A stretch of 64,000 nucleotides of DNA from Actinacidiphila paucisporea (lineage in GTDB: Bacteria; Actinomycetota; Actinomycetes; Streptomycetales; Streptomycetaceae): assembly GCF_900142575.1 (NCBI RefSeq), contig NZ_FRBI01000008.1, forward strand, positions 1 through 64,000, written 5' to 3'. The position numbers and the translations under genes were made by a program. The first letter of the stretch is position 1; every line of letters begins with the position of its first letter. The notes under the pieces are model-generated. The model was given only the letters and a program-made list of their open reading frames with translations. It had not been told where the DNA came from and made no database searches. Below, piece after piece: positions 54,399 to 62,854 of this stretch.

Positions 54399-56173
54399 GG
54401 GGAGACGTCCAGGGCGGCGAAACCGGCGACGGCCAGGGCCCGGCGCAGGCCGTACTCCGGCGCCACCCGCCTTGCCGACCCGGCGCGGGCGCCGAGCAGC
54501 TCGCGCAGCCCTTCCTGCAAGGCGTCCTCGCGTTCCGACGCGCCCGCGGGCCGTATCCAGGCATCGGCCCGCGGCGCCGCGGTGCCCGGCGCGTCCGCCG
54601 CCCGCACCGGAAGGGCGCCGCAGGGCGCGTGGACCGGTGCGGACGGATCACCGCCGGCGGCTCGCCACTGCAGGGCCCCCGCGGCCGCCAGCGCGCAGAA
54701 GGCCGCCGCGTCCGCCGCGGTGCTCTCCACCGCCCAGCCCAGGAGCGCCGTCCCGCTGCGCAGTTCGGCGTGGAAGACGCCGGGTGCCAGCCCGTGCACC
54801 GCAAGGTCCGCGGGGGCGCCGAAGCGCAGCGTCACCGCCTTGAACCAGCGGCGGGCGCCGGGGGACAGCGCCCACTCCTGGGCGGCCGCGGCGTCCGGGC
54901 GGGGCACCCCCGCGTGGACCAGCCGGCGCAGCCGCACGCCCTCGGCGTGCCTGGCGTCCGCGCCGACCACCGCGGGGATGCCGCCGTCCGCCAGGATCAG
55001 GCGTTCCGCGGCGCCGACGGCGCAGCACAGCCGGGCCATGGCGGTGTCGACGCCGACGCCGCAGACGACGGTGCCGCCGGCATCGCACCGGGCCAGGCCG
55101 GCCGGCAGCTGCGGGAGGTCGTCGACCGCGACGGCGGGCAGCACGCCGGTCTCGGGGTCGCTCAGGGCCTCGACCAGGCCCGGCAGGGCGTCCGCGTCGG
55201 CCGGTCCGCCGCCCGCCGGGTCGTGCTCCGCCGTGTCCCACCACGGGTGGTAGCCGGCGCCCAGCGGGTCGAGGCGCGCGATGAGCGCGGTGGGGCGGCC
55301 GAGCACGGGCGACGCGGCCGGCGACGCGGCGAGGGTGTCCTCGCCGGGGTCGGGGAGCCCGGCGAGTGCGCACACCAGGCGATGCGCCGCGGCGCCGCCG
55401 ACCAGCGCGGCGAGCACGGCCGCGGAGGGCGGACCGGCCGGCAGCCCGATCCGGTCGCCGATCAACTGCGCGTCGCGGTACGCCGATACGGGCGACCCCG
55501 CCGGGGTGACGAAGCCGGCCCCGCCGCCGGCAGCGGCCGCCACCGCGACCTCGCCGGTGAAAAGCAGGCAAGGCGGCGCGGGCAGCGCGGGCGAGACGGG
55601 CGGCGCGGCAAGGGCCGGCAGGGAGGGCGGCAGGACGGGCGGGACGGACAGGGCGGGCGCGCCCGGCCTGCGGCCGGTCCTCCCGCCGCGGCCGTCCGGC
55701 CGGAGGATCCGCACCCCGGCCGCCGCCAGCGCCCGCGCGGCGGCGGCAGCGACCGGCCCCGTCCCGCCGACGCCGACCGCGGCGGACCGGATCCGCTCCC
55801 AGGCGTCCACCGGGTCCGGTGCGACAGCCGCGAGCCAGGCGGCGATCCGCGGGGGAGGGCCGGCGGGATCACCCGACTCGCCCCAGCCCCGCGGCACTTC
55901 GACCAGCATGTCGTGCGCGCGCAGCTGCTGGGTCAGCAGGGCCGTCGCGGTGCGGACCGCCGGACCGCGGGCCGCGTCCAGCAACTCCTCGTACGAGCGT
56001 CCGTCCGCCAGGGCCGCCGAGACCGCCTGCCAGAGCCGCCACAGCCCCGCGGAGCCGTCCATGGTGAAACTGGACCGCGCCCCCCGCACGTGGATGCCGT
56101 CGGGGACGGGGCTGGCGTGCACGATCGGGCGCAGGCGCAGCACCCGGGTACGGACCACCGCGGCAGGTGTCAT
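54395..56173 (-). CDS. Ocin-ThiF-like leader-binding partner protein
   Basis: 592 residues from ATG 56173, overlapping the LanB stop (ATGA) and the YcaO start. The N-terminus (LRLRPIVHASPVPDGIHVRG, LWRLWQAVSAALADGRSYEE) looks like the RiPP recognition winged helix. The middle carries an E1/ThiF-like nucleotide-binding motif (AVGVGGTGPVAAAAARALAA) broken by a Pro/Ala-rich stretch. Proteins of this type, called F-protein or ocin-ThiF-like (TclI in thiopeptides), bind the leader and present the core to YcaO. Cysteines of the classical ThiF zinc site are not obvious. A longer frame reaching 58315 is antisense or overlapping noise and is not used. Confidence 0.85.
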   Translation of the reverse strand: MTPAAVVRTRVLRLRPIVHASPVPDGIHVRGARSSFTMDGSAGLWRLWQAVSAALADGRSYEELLDAARGPAVRTATALLTQQLRAHDMLVEVPRGWGESGDPAGPPPRIAAWLAAVAPDPVDAWERIRSAAVGVGGTGPVAAAAARALAAAGVRILRPDGRGGRTGRRPGAPALSVPPVLPPSLPALAAPPVSPALPAPPCLLFTGEVAVAAAAGGGAGFVTPAGSPVSAYRDAQLIGDRIGLPAGPPSAAVLAALVGGAAAHRLVCALAGLPDPGEDTLAASPAASPVLGRPTALIARLDPLGAGYHPWWDTAEHDPAGGGPADADALPGLVEALSDPETGVLPAVAVDDLPQLPAGLARCDAGGTVVCGVGVDTAMARLCCAVGAAERLILADGGIPAVVGADARHAEGVRLRRLVHAGVPRPDAAAAQEWALSPGARRWFKAVTLRFGAPADLAVHGLAPGVFHAELRSGTALLGWAVESTAADAAAFCALAAAGALQWRAAGGDPSAPVHAPCGALPVRAADAPGTAAPRADAWIRPAGASEREDALQEGLRELLGARAGSARRVAPEYGLRRALAVAGFAALDVSP

Positions 56174-58767
56174 GGCTGGCTCCGGTAGGTTTCGGCGACG
56201 AACTCGACGGCACGGGTGCCCGGCCTCGGGACGGGCAGGGCTTCGCTGACGACCACACCGCCGGGGTAGCGGGCCAGGACGCGGGACAGCCAGCGCAGGT
56301 GCAGGGCGCTGCCGAGGTCCACGTACTGGGACCTGGGCCGCGCGAGGTAGGGCAGCAGGGCGCCCGTCCCGGCGGCGTCCCCGGGGTCCGCGGCGATGAA
56401 GACGTGCTCGGGGATACCGAGCAGGGCGCGCCGGCGGGACGCGGCCGACACCGGCGGATCCCGGTCCAGTTCGGCACGCCAGGCGTGCACCATCTCCTTC
56501 GGGAGCCGCCACTGGGCACGGGAGACGATCACGTCGCGATACCGCAGCCGGGGGCGGTGGCCGACCGGGCCGAGGGCGGTCCCGAGCGGCCGGCTCGGCG
56601 CCAGCGCGCCCCCGAGGTCCACGGGACCCGACCCGAGGTCGTCCACCAGCGGCATCCAGCGGTCGGGCAGGACGGACGGCATGAGGAAGCCCAGGTAGAG
56701 CACGCTGAGCGGTCGGCCCGTGGCGGTGACGCGCAGGCGCACCTGGTCGGCCTCGGCGTCGTGGAAGAGCTGCAACTGCTCCGGCCTGAGCGTCCCTCCG
56801 GCCGCTGCCTCGGACACCTCGTCGGCCACCAGCCGGGGGTGCAGGTTGGCGTTGAAGCCGCCCACCGGGCGGACCTGCGCGACGCGCTCTCCCTCGCCGA
56901 GCGCGTCGGCTATCCGCGCCGACACCTGCCGCCCCGCGGCCGGGTCCAGCTGGTCGAGGAAGCGGCTGGTGAACCGGCCCCAGCCGCCGTAGACGTGGTT
57001 GACGCACAACCGGGTGGAGTCGCCGTCCGGGACCGGCTGGACGAACACCGCGTAGGAGGCGGGGCGCCGGCGGATCCAGGCGGGCGTCCTGCGTGCGGCC
57101 TCGTCGAGCAGTTCCTGCGGCAGGACCGCTTCCGCGCCGGGGCCCGCGGCCGGGACCAGGCGGGCCAGCTCGGCACGCAGGCGCAGCAGGCCGTCCGTCT
57201 CCCGGGTGCCGGGGCCGAGGCGCGTACCGCCGGGGGCGGCGCCGTCGCACTCCTCCCGGACGGCGACCATCTCGTCGGCGAAGTCGGCGAGCGCGTCGCA
57301 CGTCCCGCCGACGCCGAAGCGGGCGACGAAGCGGTCGCGGGTCGTCCGGCGGAGCATCGTGCAGCCGTCGAAGAGCTCGAACAGCGGGCCGAGCCGGGCG
57401 ATGTCGGGCAGGCAGTCCTTTCCGTGGTCCCTGCCGAGCGATGCCACCGAGGGAAGGACGACATCCTCGGTGAGCGGCGTCCGCAGGCTCACGGGTTCCG
57501 CCCCGGCCAGCGAGAAGGCCGCGGACCAGCGGGATCGGATACGGTCCAGGCGCGCGGGCCGTGCGGCCGCGGGAAGGCGCGGGTAGCTCTCGGTGTCGGA
57601 TCCGATGCCCGCCAGCGTCCCGGCCAGTTCGGGGAGCCCGAGGCCGGCCAGCCAGCGGCAGGCCTCCGGGACGATGTCCCGCGCCTGAGGGTCGAAGGGC
57701 GGTACGGGCTGGAGCAGCCCCTGGTCGACGAGCGAGGTGACGAAGGCGGCCGCGGCGCCCTGCGCGCGTCGCGGCGGGCCCGCGAGCCGGTGGGCGATGG
57801 CCGCGGCCAGGTCGTGCTGCCGCACAGCGCCACGGGCGCGGCCTTCGGTGACCACCAGGCGCAGCGCCGGGGTCGAGCGCAGGGTGACCTTCTCCTCGCG
57901 GACCGCACCGCCGGGAGCCGCGACGGCCGGAGAGGCCCGGCGGTAGGACAGGTGCGGCCCCTCGGCGCACAGGCCAGGAGCGAGCCGGTAGTCCACCGCG
58001 GAGCGCGACTGCGGGCGCGTCAGGACGGCCTGGACCAGGGCGTCCAGCAGGGACCGCTGCACCCGCGCCACCGCGGCAGGACGCGGGGCCGGCGGGTCGG
58101 CGGCGCCGTCCTCCCACCGGCCCCAGCCGACGTGGCAGAACCAGGACAGCGGGCTCGTCCTGGTGACGGCACGCATCGCGTACCGCAGCACCGCGGCCTC
58201 GGACTTGCGGCCCTGCTTGTCGGGCTCGGCGCCCTGGGCGGCCGCGCGCCGCACCGCACGCAACAGGTCCGCACTGGTCAGCGCGACAGCGCGCTGCACG
58301 TCCTCGCTGCGGCACAGGCCGGCCAGCGCGCCGCGGTCGGCGCGCAGCGCCGAGGGGCCGAGCAGGGCGAGCCGGGCGGCCGTCCGGTCGATCTCGTCAC
58401 GTGCGGACAACCACGTGTCCAGGACGGGCATCCCGAGGTCCAGACCGGCGAGCGCGGTCCGCAGGCCGCTCCGCGGCGACCGCCGGTTGTGGACGTCCCG
58501 CCGCAGCGGCACCAGCACCCGGGCGCGCACGTCGGCCGCCGCCGTACGCGCCCGGTCGTACAGGCCGTCGCAGAGGACGTCCGCGACCTGCTCGCACAGC
58601 AGCGTCAGCTCGACCAGCCGCCCGGCGCACTCGCGGAAGGCGCGGGCGTCGGGGGAGGGCTCAGGGGCTGCGAGTGCCACGGTTCTGACCAGCGCGTACG
58701 GTGCCACCGTCACCGCTGCTGGAACGCGGGCGGACACGTCCGCCACCCCGCCTGTCGCGCCGGCCAC
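56170..58767 (-). CDS. LanB-type dehydratase N-terminal protein (tRNA-dependent), without elimination domain
   Basis: 865 residues from GTG 58767, preceded by GGAGGAGG; GTG 58791 is in frame but lacks a site. The sequence matches the glutamylation part of class I lantibiotic/thiopeptide dehydratases: PLRRDVHNRRSP, YAMRAVTRTSPLSWFCHVGWG, RDRFVARFGVGG, VNHVYGGWGRFTSRFLDQL, and a C-terminal end RPRSQYVDLGSALHLRWLSR. The SpaB_C elimination domain (about 300 residues) is absent and is not encoded elsewhere in the window. It may glutamylate Ser with elimination supplied elsewhere, as in split thiopeptide enzymes, or act as a peptide aminoacyl-tRNA ligase that adds a residue to the C-terminus. It is the first gene of the overlapping operon. 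Confidence 0.85.
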   Translation of the reverse strand: MAGATGGVADVSARVPAAVTVAPYALVRTVALAAPEPSPDARAFRECAGRLVELTLLCEQVADVLCDGLYDRARTAAADVRARVLVPLRRDVHNRRSPRSGLRTALAGLDLGMPVLDTWLSARDEIDRTAARLALLGPSALRADRGALAGLCRSEDVQRAVALTSADLLRAVRRAAAQGAEPDKQGRKSEAAVLRYAMRAVTRTSPLSWFCHVGWGRWEDGAADPPAPRPAAVARVQRSLLDALVQAVLTRPQSRSAVDYRLAPGLCAEGPHLSYRRASPAVAAPGGAVREEKVTLRSTPALRLVVTEGRARGAVRQHDLAAAIAHRLAGPPRRAQGAAAAFVTSLVDQGLLQPVPPFDPQARDIVPEACRWLAGLGLPELAGTLAGIGSDTESYPRLPAAARPARLDRIRSRWSAAFSLAGAEPVSLRTPLTEDVVLPSVASLGRDHGKDCLPDIARLGPLFELFDGCTMLRRTTRDRFVARFGVGGTCDALADFADEMVAVREECDGAAPGGTRLGPGTRETDGLLRLRAELARLVPAAGPGAEAVLPQELLDEAARRTPAWIRRRPASYAVFVQPVPDGDSTRLCVNHVYGGWGRFTSRFLDQLDPAAGRQVSARIADALGEGERVAQVRPVGGFNANLHPRLVADEVSEAAAGGTLRPEQLQLFHDAEADQVRLRVTATGRPLSVLYLGFLMPSVLPDRWMPLVDDLGSGPVDLGGALAPSRPLGTALGPVGHRPRLRYRDVIVSRAQWRLPKEMVHAWRAELDRDPPVSAASRRRALLGIPEHVFIAADPGDAAGTGALLPYLARPRSQYVDLGSALHLRWLSRVLARYPGGVVVSEALPVPRPGTRAVEFVAETYRSQP

Positions 58768-58902
58768 CCCGCCTCCTCCCGTGCGTCGCACAGGCGATGA
58801 TCACAGGCGGACCGGCCCGGCCGCGTCAGTAGAAATGCCTCACCCTCATACGTACCGCGGTGTGTGGACCGGCGACGGCGGCGTGCACCCGGCCCGGCGC
58901 CC

Positions 58903-59418
58903 TCAGGGCAGGGCCGTCCCGTCGGGGCCGAGCGCGTACAGCCCGGGGACGTTGACCACGACGGCCTCCTGGGTGCTGCGGGCGATGACGACGACGGCCT
59001 CGGCGTCGGGGTCCGGGTTCTCCTCGCGGTGGGGTACGAACGGCGGGACGAAGACGTAGTCGCCGGGGGAGGTGCGCAGCCGCACCTCCTCGGGGGTGTC
59101 GCCCGAGCCGTCCAGGAAGACGAACTCCGGGTGCCCGCTCACCACGTAGATGGCGGTCTCGGACTCGCCGTGGTGGTGGTCGGAGGAGGACGTCGCGGCG
59201 GCCACGTGGGTCTGGCCCATCCACAGCTTCTCCGACCCGGCCGTCCGGCCGCTGACGGCGGCGAACCTGCGCATGCCGCCGGTCTGCGCCGTGTCGCCGT
59301 CCAGGGCGTCGGCCCGGATGTGGTACAGCCGGGACCGCAGCGGGGTCGGGGGAGGGCTCGGGGTGTCGTGGAGGTGGGGGTGGAAGCCCTCCCCGGCGGT
59401 CGTGCGCGGCTCGCTCAT
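58903..59418 (-). CDS. Cupin-domain protein
   Basis: 171 residues from ATG 59418. A single conserved beta-barrel with the metal-binding cupin pattern SSSDHHHGESETAIYVVSGH ... GDYVFVPPFVPHREEN, in which His, Glu and His residues line the barrel. The N-terminus is His/Pro-rich (GEGFHPHLHD). The family includes small dioxygenases, isomerases and sensor proteins. It lies between the RiPP operon and the signalling operon in the same direction, with gaps of 135 and 44 bases. It could belong to either or stand alone. Confidence 0.8.
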   Translation of the reverse strand: MSEPRTTAGEGFHPHLHDTPSPPPTPLRSRLYHIRADALDGDTAQTGGMRRFAAVSGRTAGSEKLWMGQTHVAAATSSSDHHHGESETAIYVVSGHPEFVFLDGSGDTPEEVRLRTSPGDYVFVPPFVPHREENPDPDAEAVVVIARSTQEAVVVNVPGLYALGPDGTALP

Positions 59419-59462
59419 GGGCGGGACGCTAGGGCGAGGCCTGACAGGGTGTCAAGATCACC

Positions 59463-61052
59463 TCAGAGCAGGCGCGCGGTCATCAGCGCGACGTCGTCCT
59501 TGCCGTCCGGGGGGAAGCTGGCGAGCAGCAGTTCGCAGACGCCCTCGGGGTCCTGCGCGGCGCCGGTGAGGAGGTCCGCCATCCGCTGCAGCGCCTGGTC
59601 CAGGTCGCCGCCGCGCCGCTCCACCAGGCCGTCGGTGACCATGACCAGCTGGGTGCCGGGGCCGACGGGGAGGCGGACCGCCGGCGGGTGGGAAAGGCCG
59701 AGACCGAGCATGGGGCCGTGCTCGGGTACGAAGTACGCCTTCGCGTCGCGGTCGCGTACCGCCAGCGGCAGGTGCCCGGCGTTGGCCACCTGGACGGCCC
59801 GCCCGGAGTTCTCCACGAGGGCCACGCAGAGCGTCGCGCCCACCGGTGAGTCGACGTGCCGCAGCAGCCGCTCCAGGTGCGAGAGGATGACGTCGGGGCC
59901 GTGCCCCTCGAGGGCGTAGGCGCGCAGCGCGTGCCGGATCTCGCCCATCACGACGGCCGCGTCGAGCGAGTGGCCGGCGACGTCCCCCACCGCGAGCAGC
60001 AGCCCGTCGGGGACCGTCAGCGCCTCGTAGAAGTCACCGCCGATCTCCGCGGTCTGGCTGGCCGGCAGGTAGCGCACCGCCAGGTCGGCGAGCGGCGTGG
60101 CGGGTAGCGAGGCGGGCAGGAAGGTGCGCTGCAGTGTCAGGGCCAGGGTGTGCTCCTCCCGGTAGGAGCGCAGCGCCTCCAGCGACAGGGCGCAGGCGTG
60201 CGCCAGCTGGGTCAGCACCTCGTAGTCGTCGTCGCCGAGCGCGTCCTGCGGCAGGACGACACCCGCCGCCGACCCGGTGCCCTTGACCCGCGCCGAGGCG
60301 ACGGCGAGCGCCCGGGTGCTGCCGGTCAGCGGGTCCCGGCCGGCCAGCCCGCCGGCCGGCACGACCTCCATCCGCACACCGGCGTCGTCGCGGGACTGCA
60401 GCCGCAGCACCGCGCGGGCGAACCTCTCCGGCGGTTCCGCCACGGCCGCCGCCGTACCGCCCTGCGTGCCGATCACCTGGACCAGGCCGTCCTCGGCGGT
60501 GCGGAGCACCACGAGCGCGTCGTGGCCGAACATCCTCCGCGCGCCGTCGGCGGTCCTGGCGGCCAGGTCGGCGACGTTCTCGGCGGAGTAGAAGTCGAGC
60601 GTGGCGCGGTTGAGTTCCCGCAGCCGGGTCGCGAGCGTCTCGGCCCGCTGCCTGGCCCGCGCGTAGCGCAGCACGGCGGCCACGGTGGCCAGCAGCTCGT
60701 TGGGGGCTACGGGCTCGGTGAGATAGGCGTCCGCGCCCTGGTTGAGCCCCTGCGCCCGGTCGGTGACGCTGATCGCCGAGGCCGACACGTGGATGATCGG
60801 CAGCCGCGCGGTCCTGGGGTCGGCCTTGACCATCTCGCAGACCTCGAAGCCGGTCATGTCGGGCAGCCGGATGTCGATGACCGCCAGCTCCGGCAGGTCC
60901 GCCGACCGGTGCAGCAGCTCGATGGCGCTGCCGCCGTCCTCGGCCTCCACCACCTCGTGGCCCGCCCGGCGCAGGTAGGTACCCAGCACGTAGCGGTTGG
61001 TGGGGTTGTCGTCCACCAGCAGCACCTTCGCGCCGGACGGGTCCACGCTCAT
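59463..61052 (-). CDS. Response regulator fused to GAF and PP2C-type (SpoIIE) phosphatase
   Basis: 529 residues from ATG 61052, overlapping the kinase stop as ATGA. Domains: receiver (1-120; DDNPTNRYVLGTYLRRAGHE, phospho-acceptor Asp in LAVIDIRLPD), a linker with a GAF-like domain (about 140-300), and a C-terminal SpoIIE/PP2C phosphatase (about 320-525; VRYLPASQTAEIGGDFYEAL, VAGHSLDAAVVMGEIRHAL, MVTDGLVERRGG). It resembles the RsbU-type phosphatase that dephosphorylates STAS anti-anti-sigma factors. The receiver suggests control by the adjacent hybrid kinase. Confidence 0.92.
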   Translation of the reverse strand: MSVDPSGAKVLLVDDNPTNRYVLGTYLRRAGHEVVEAEDGGSAIELLHRSADLPELAVIDIRLPDMTGFEVCEMVKADPRTARLPIIHVSASAISVTDRAQGLNQGADAYLTEPVAPNELLATVAAVLRYARARQRAETLATRLRELNRATLDFYSAENVADLAARTADGARRMFGHDALVVLRTAEDGLVQVIGTQGGTAAAVAEPPERFARAVLRLQSRDDAGVRMEVVPAGGLAGRDPLTGSTRALAVASARVKGTGSAAGVVLPQDALGDDDYEVLTQLAHACALSLEALRSYREEHTLALTLQRTFLPASLPATPLADLAVRYLPASQTAEIGGDFYEALTVPDGLLLAVGDVAGHSLDAAVVMGEIRHALRAYALEGHGPDVILSHLERLLRHVDSPVGATLCVALVENSGRAVQVANAGHLPLAVRDRDAKAYFVPEHGPMLGLGLSHPPAVRLPVGPGTQLVMVTDGLVERRGGDLDQALQRMADLLTGAAQDPEGVCELLLASFPPDGKDDVALMTARLL

Positions 61053-62854
61053 CCCTCCTCCGTCCCGCCGCGGGCGGCGCGGCCGCCCAGCACCGGCGCC
61101 AGGACGTCGGCCAGCCGCGCCGCGGACAGGTGGGTCTTGCCGAGCACGGCCTGCGCGTGCCCCAGCCGGGAGTTCTCCAGGCCGGACCGGTCGTTGGCGG
61201 TCAGGACGATCACCGGCACCTGGTTCAGCGCGGGGTCCGCCGCCAGTCGGGCCAGCAGCTGGTAGCCGTCGGGCGGCGGCATGCTCAGGTCGAGCAGGAC
61301 CGCGTCGGGCCGCCGGCGCCGTATCTCCACGACGGCCTGGGAGCTGTCGCCGACCTCGACGACCTCCCGGGCCAGCTCGGCGAGGACCGGCCGGAGCGTC
61401 GCGCGGAAGACCGGGTCGTCGTCGACGATGACGAGCCGGTCCAGCCGGACGGGAAGCTCCGCGGGCCCCCCGGCAGGCGTCGCGGGATGCGGCCCCGCCG
61501 GGATCTCGATCACCACCCGGGTCCCCACACCGGGGGTGCTGTCCAGCATCATCCGGCCGCCGAGGAGTTCGGTGAGCCGGCGGGCGTACGGCAGGCCGAG
61601 CCCGGTGCCCGAGTGCGTCCGCTGGTGCGGGCCGCGGACCTGGTAGAACTCCTCGAACACCCGTGCCTGCTCCTCGACCGGAATGCCGATGCCGGTGTCG
61701 GTGACGGTCAGGACACACCACGGCCGGCCGCCCTGCTCGGTCCGCTCCACCCGCAGGACGACCTCGCCGTTCTCGGTGAACTTCAGGCTGTTGGACAGCA
61801 CGTTGCGCAGTATCCGGGTGAGCATCACCTCGTCGGTGACGACCGGCTGCTGGGGGGCGTCGTCGGGGAAGACCAGGGACGCCCCGGGCCTGGCGGTGCC
61901 GCTGAGCGTGCCGCGCATCTGGTGGAGCAGCATCCGCAGGTCGACGGGTACCAGTTCGGGTTCCAGCCGTCCCGACTCGGCCTTGGCCACGTCGAGCAGC
62001 TCCTCCACCAGCGCCAGCATCGTGCTGCCCGCCGAGGCGATCATCTGGACCTGCTGGACCTGCTCGTCGTTGAGCGGGTCGGCGCCCGGTGCGAGCAGCA
62101 GCCTGGTCAGTCCGAGGACACCGTTGACCGGGGAGCGCAGCTCATGGCTCACGTTGGCCCAGAAGCGGGTCTTCGCCTCGTTGAGCAGGCTGAGCTCCCG
62201 GGTCTTCTCCTCCAGCTCGGCGTACAGCGCCACCACCCCGCTGTTGGTGGCCTCCAGCTCGCTGGACAGCTCCGCGTACAGCGCCATGACGCCCTGGTTG
62301 GTCTCCTCCAGCTCCTGGTTGAGACGTTGCAGCTCCTCCTGGTGGGCGCGGGCCTGCTGCAGTGCGGCCAGCAGATCGTGGTTCTGGCTCCGCAACTCCT
62401 CGCCCACACTTACGCCGCCCAGTCCCATCAGCTCCTCGCGTAGCCCAGCAGCCCGCTCGTCGAGGGACTGATACGTCTCCGCGATCGGCTGCCCCAGAAC
62501 GACGCGGGGAAACGGGTGCTCCTCCAGCTCGCAGGTGTGGAGCAGCCGCCGGGCCGCCTCCAGCGCCCGTCGCGGTGGGCGCAGGAGGCCCGACCAGCCG
62601 AACACGACGGTGATCTGCGGGCGCTCGCCGCCGACCAGCGCGAGCCGGCCCGTCAGCCCGCGGGCGCCCAGCAGGCTCCGGCCCACCTCGCCCACCACCG
62701 TCGCCAGCCGTACGGTCTCGGGTTCCGGCACGCCCAGCCGGCGGCAGGCCTCCTGGACGTCCCTGCGCATGGCCAGCATCTTCCGGTCGCCCGTGACGGC
62801 CAGTGAGAACAGGACCAGCGGGTCGTCCTCCGAGGCCGCCGGGGCGGCGGTCAC
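61049..62854 (-). CDS. Hybrid histidine kinase with N-terminal sensor, coiled coil and C-terminal receiver
   Basis: 601 residues from GTG 62854, overlapping the previous stop. The N-terminal 150 residues form an unrecognised sensor domain. Then comes a coiled coil (about 155-245) containing two near-identical blocks (ETNQGVMALYAELSSEL and ATNSGVVALYAELEEK). The HisKA segment is FWANVSHELRSPVNGVLGLT (phospho-His), followed by HATPase boxes NVLSNSLKFTENGEV, TDTGIGI and SGTGLGLPYARRL, and a C-terminal receiver with VLLDLSMPPPDG. It is a cytoplasmic kinase with no transmembrane segment. Likely output: phosphorylation of the receiver-phosphatase encoded next. Confidence 0.92.
   Translation of the reverse strand: MTAAPAASEDDPLVLFSLAVTGDRKMLAMRRDVQEACRRLGVPEPETVRLATVVGEVGRSLLGARGLTGRLALVGGERPQITVVFGWSGLLRPPRRALEAARRLLHTCELEEHPFPRVVLGQPIAETYQSLDERAAGLREELMGLGGVSVGEELRSQNHDLLAALQQARAHQEELQRLNQELEETNQGVMALYAELSSELEATNSGVVALYAELEEKTRELSLLNEAKTRFWANVSHELRSPVNGVLGLTRLLLAPGADPLNDEQVQQVQMIASAGSTMLALVEELLDVAKAESGRLEPELVPVDLRMLLHQMRGTLSGTARPGASLVFPDDAPQQPVVTDEVMLTRILRNVLSNSLKFTENGEVVLRVERTEQGGRPWCVLTVTDTGIGIPVEEQARVFEEFYQVRGPHQRTHSGTGLGLPYARRLTELLGGRMMLDSTPGVGTRVVIEIPAGPHPATPAGGPAELPVRLDRLVIVDDDPVFRATLRPVLAELAREVVEVGDSSQAVVEIRRRRPDAVLLDLSMPPPDGYQLLARLAADPALNQVPVIVLTANDRSGLENSRLGHAQAVLGKTHLSAARLADVLAPVLGGRAARGGTEEG

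Noticed and set aside
54395..58315. 1,306-codon frame that would fuse the ThiF-like protein to an N-terminal extension
   Set aside because: The extension is the out-of-frame shadow of the LanB gene; ATG 56173 overlaps the LanB stop in a typical ATGA junction.
56170..58767. Class I lanthipeptide dehydratase
   Set aside because: No LanC cyclase, no elimination domain and no Ser/Thr-Cys pattern suited to lanthionine rings in the precursor; the YcaO/SagB context points to an azole peptide.
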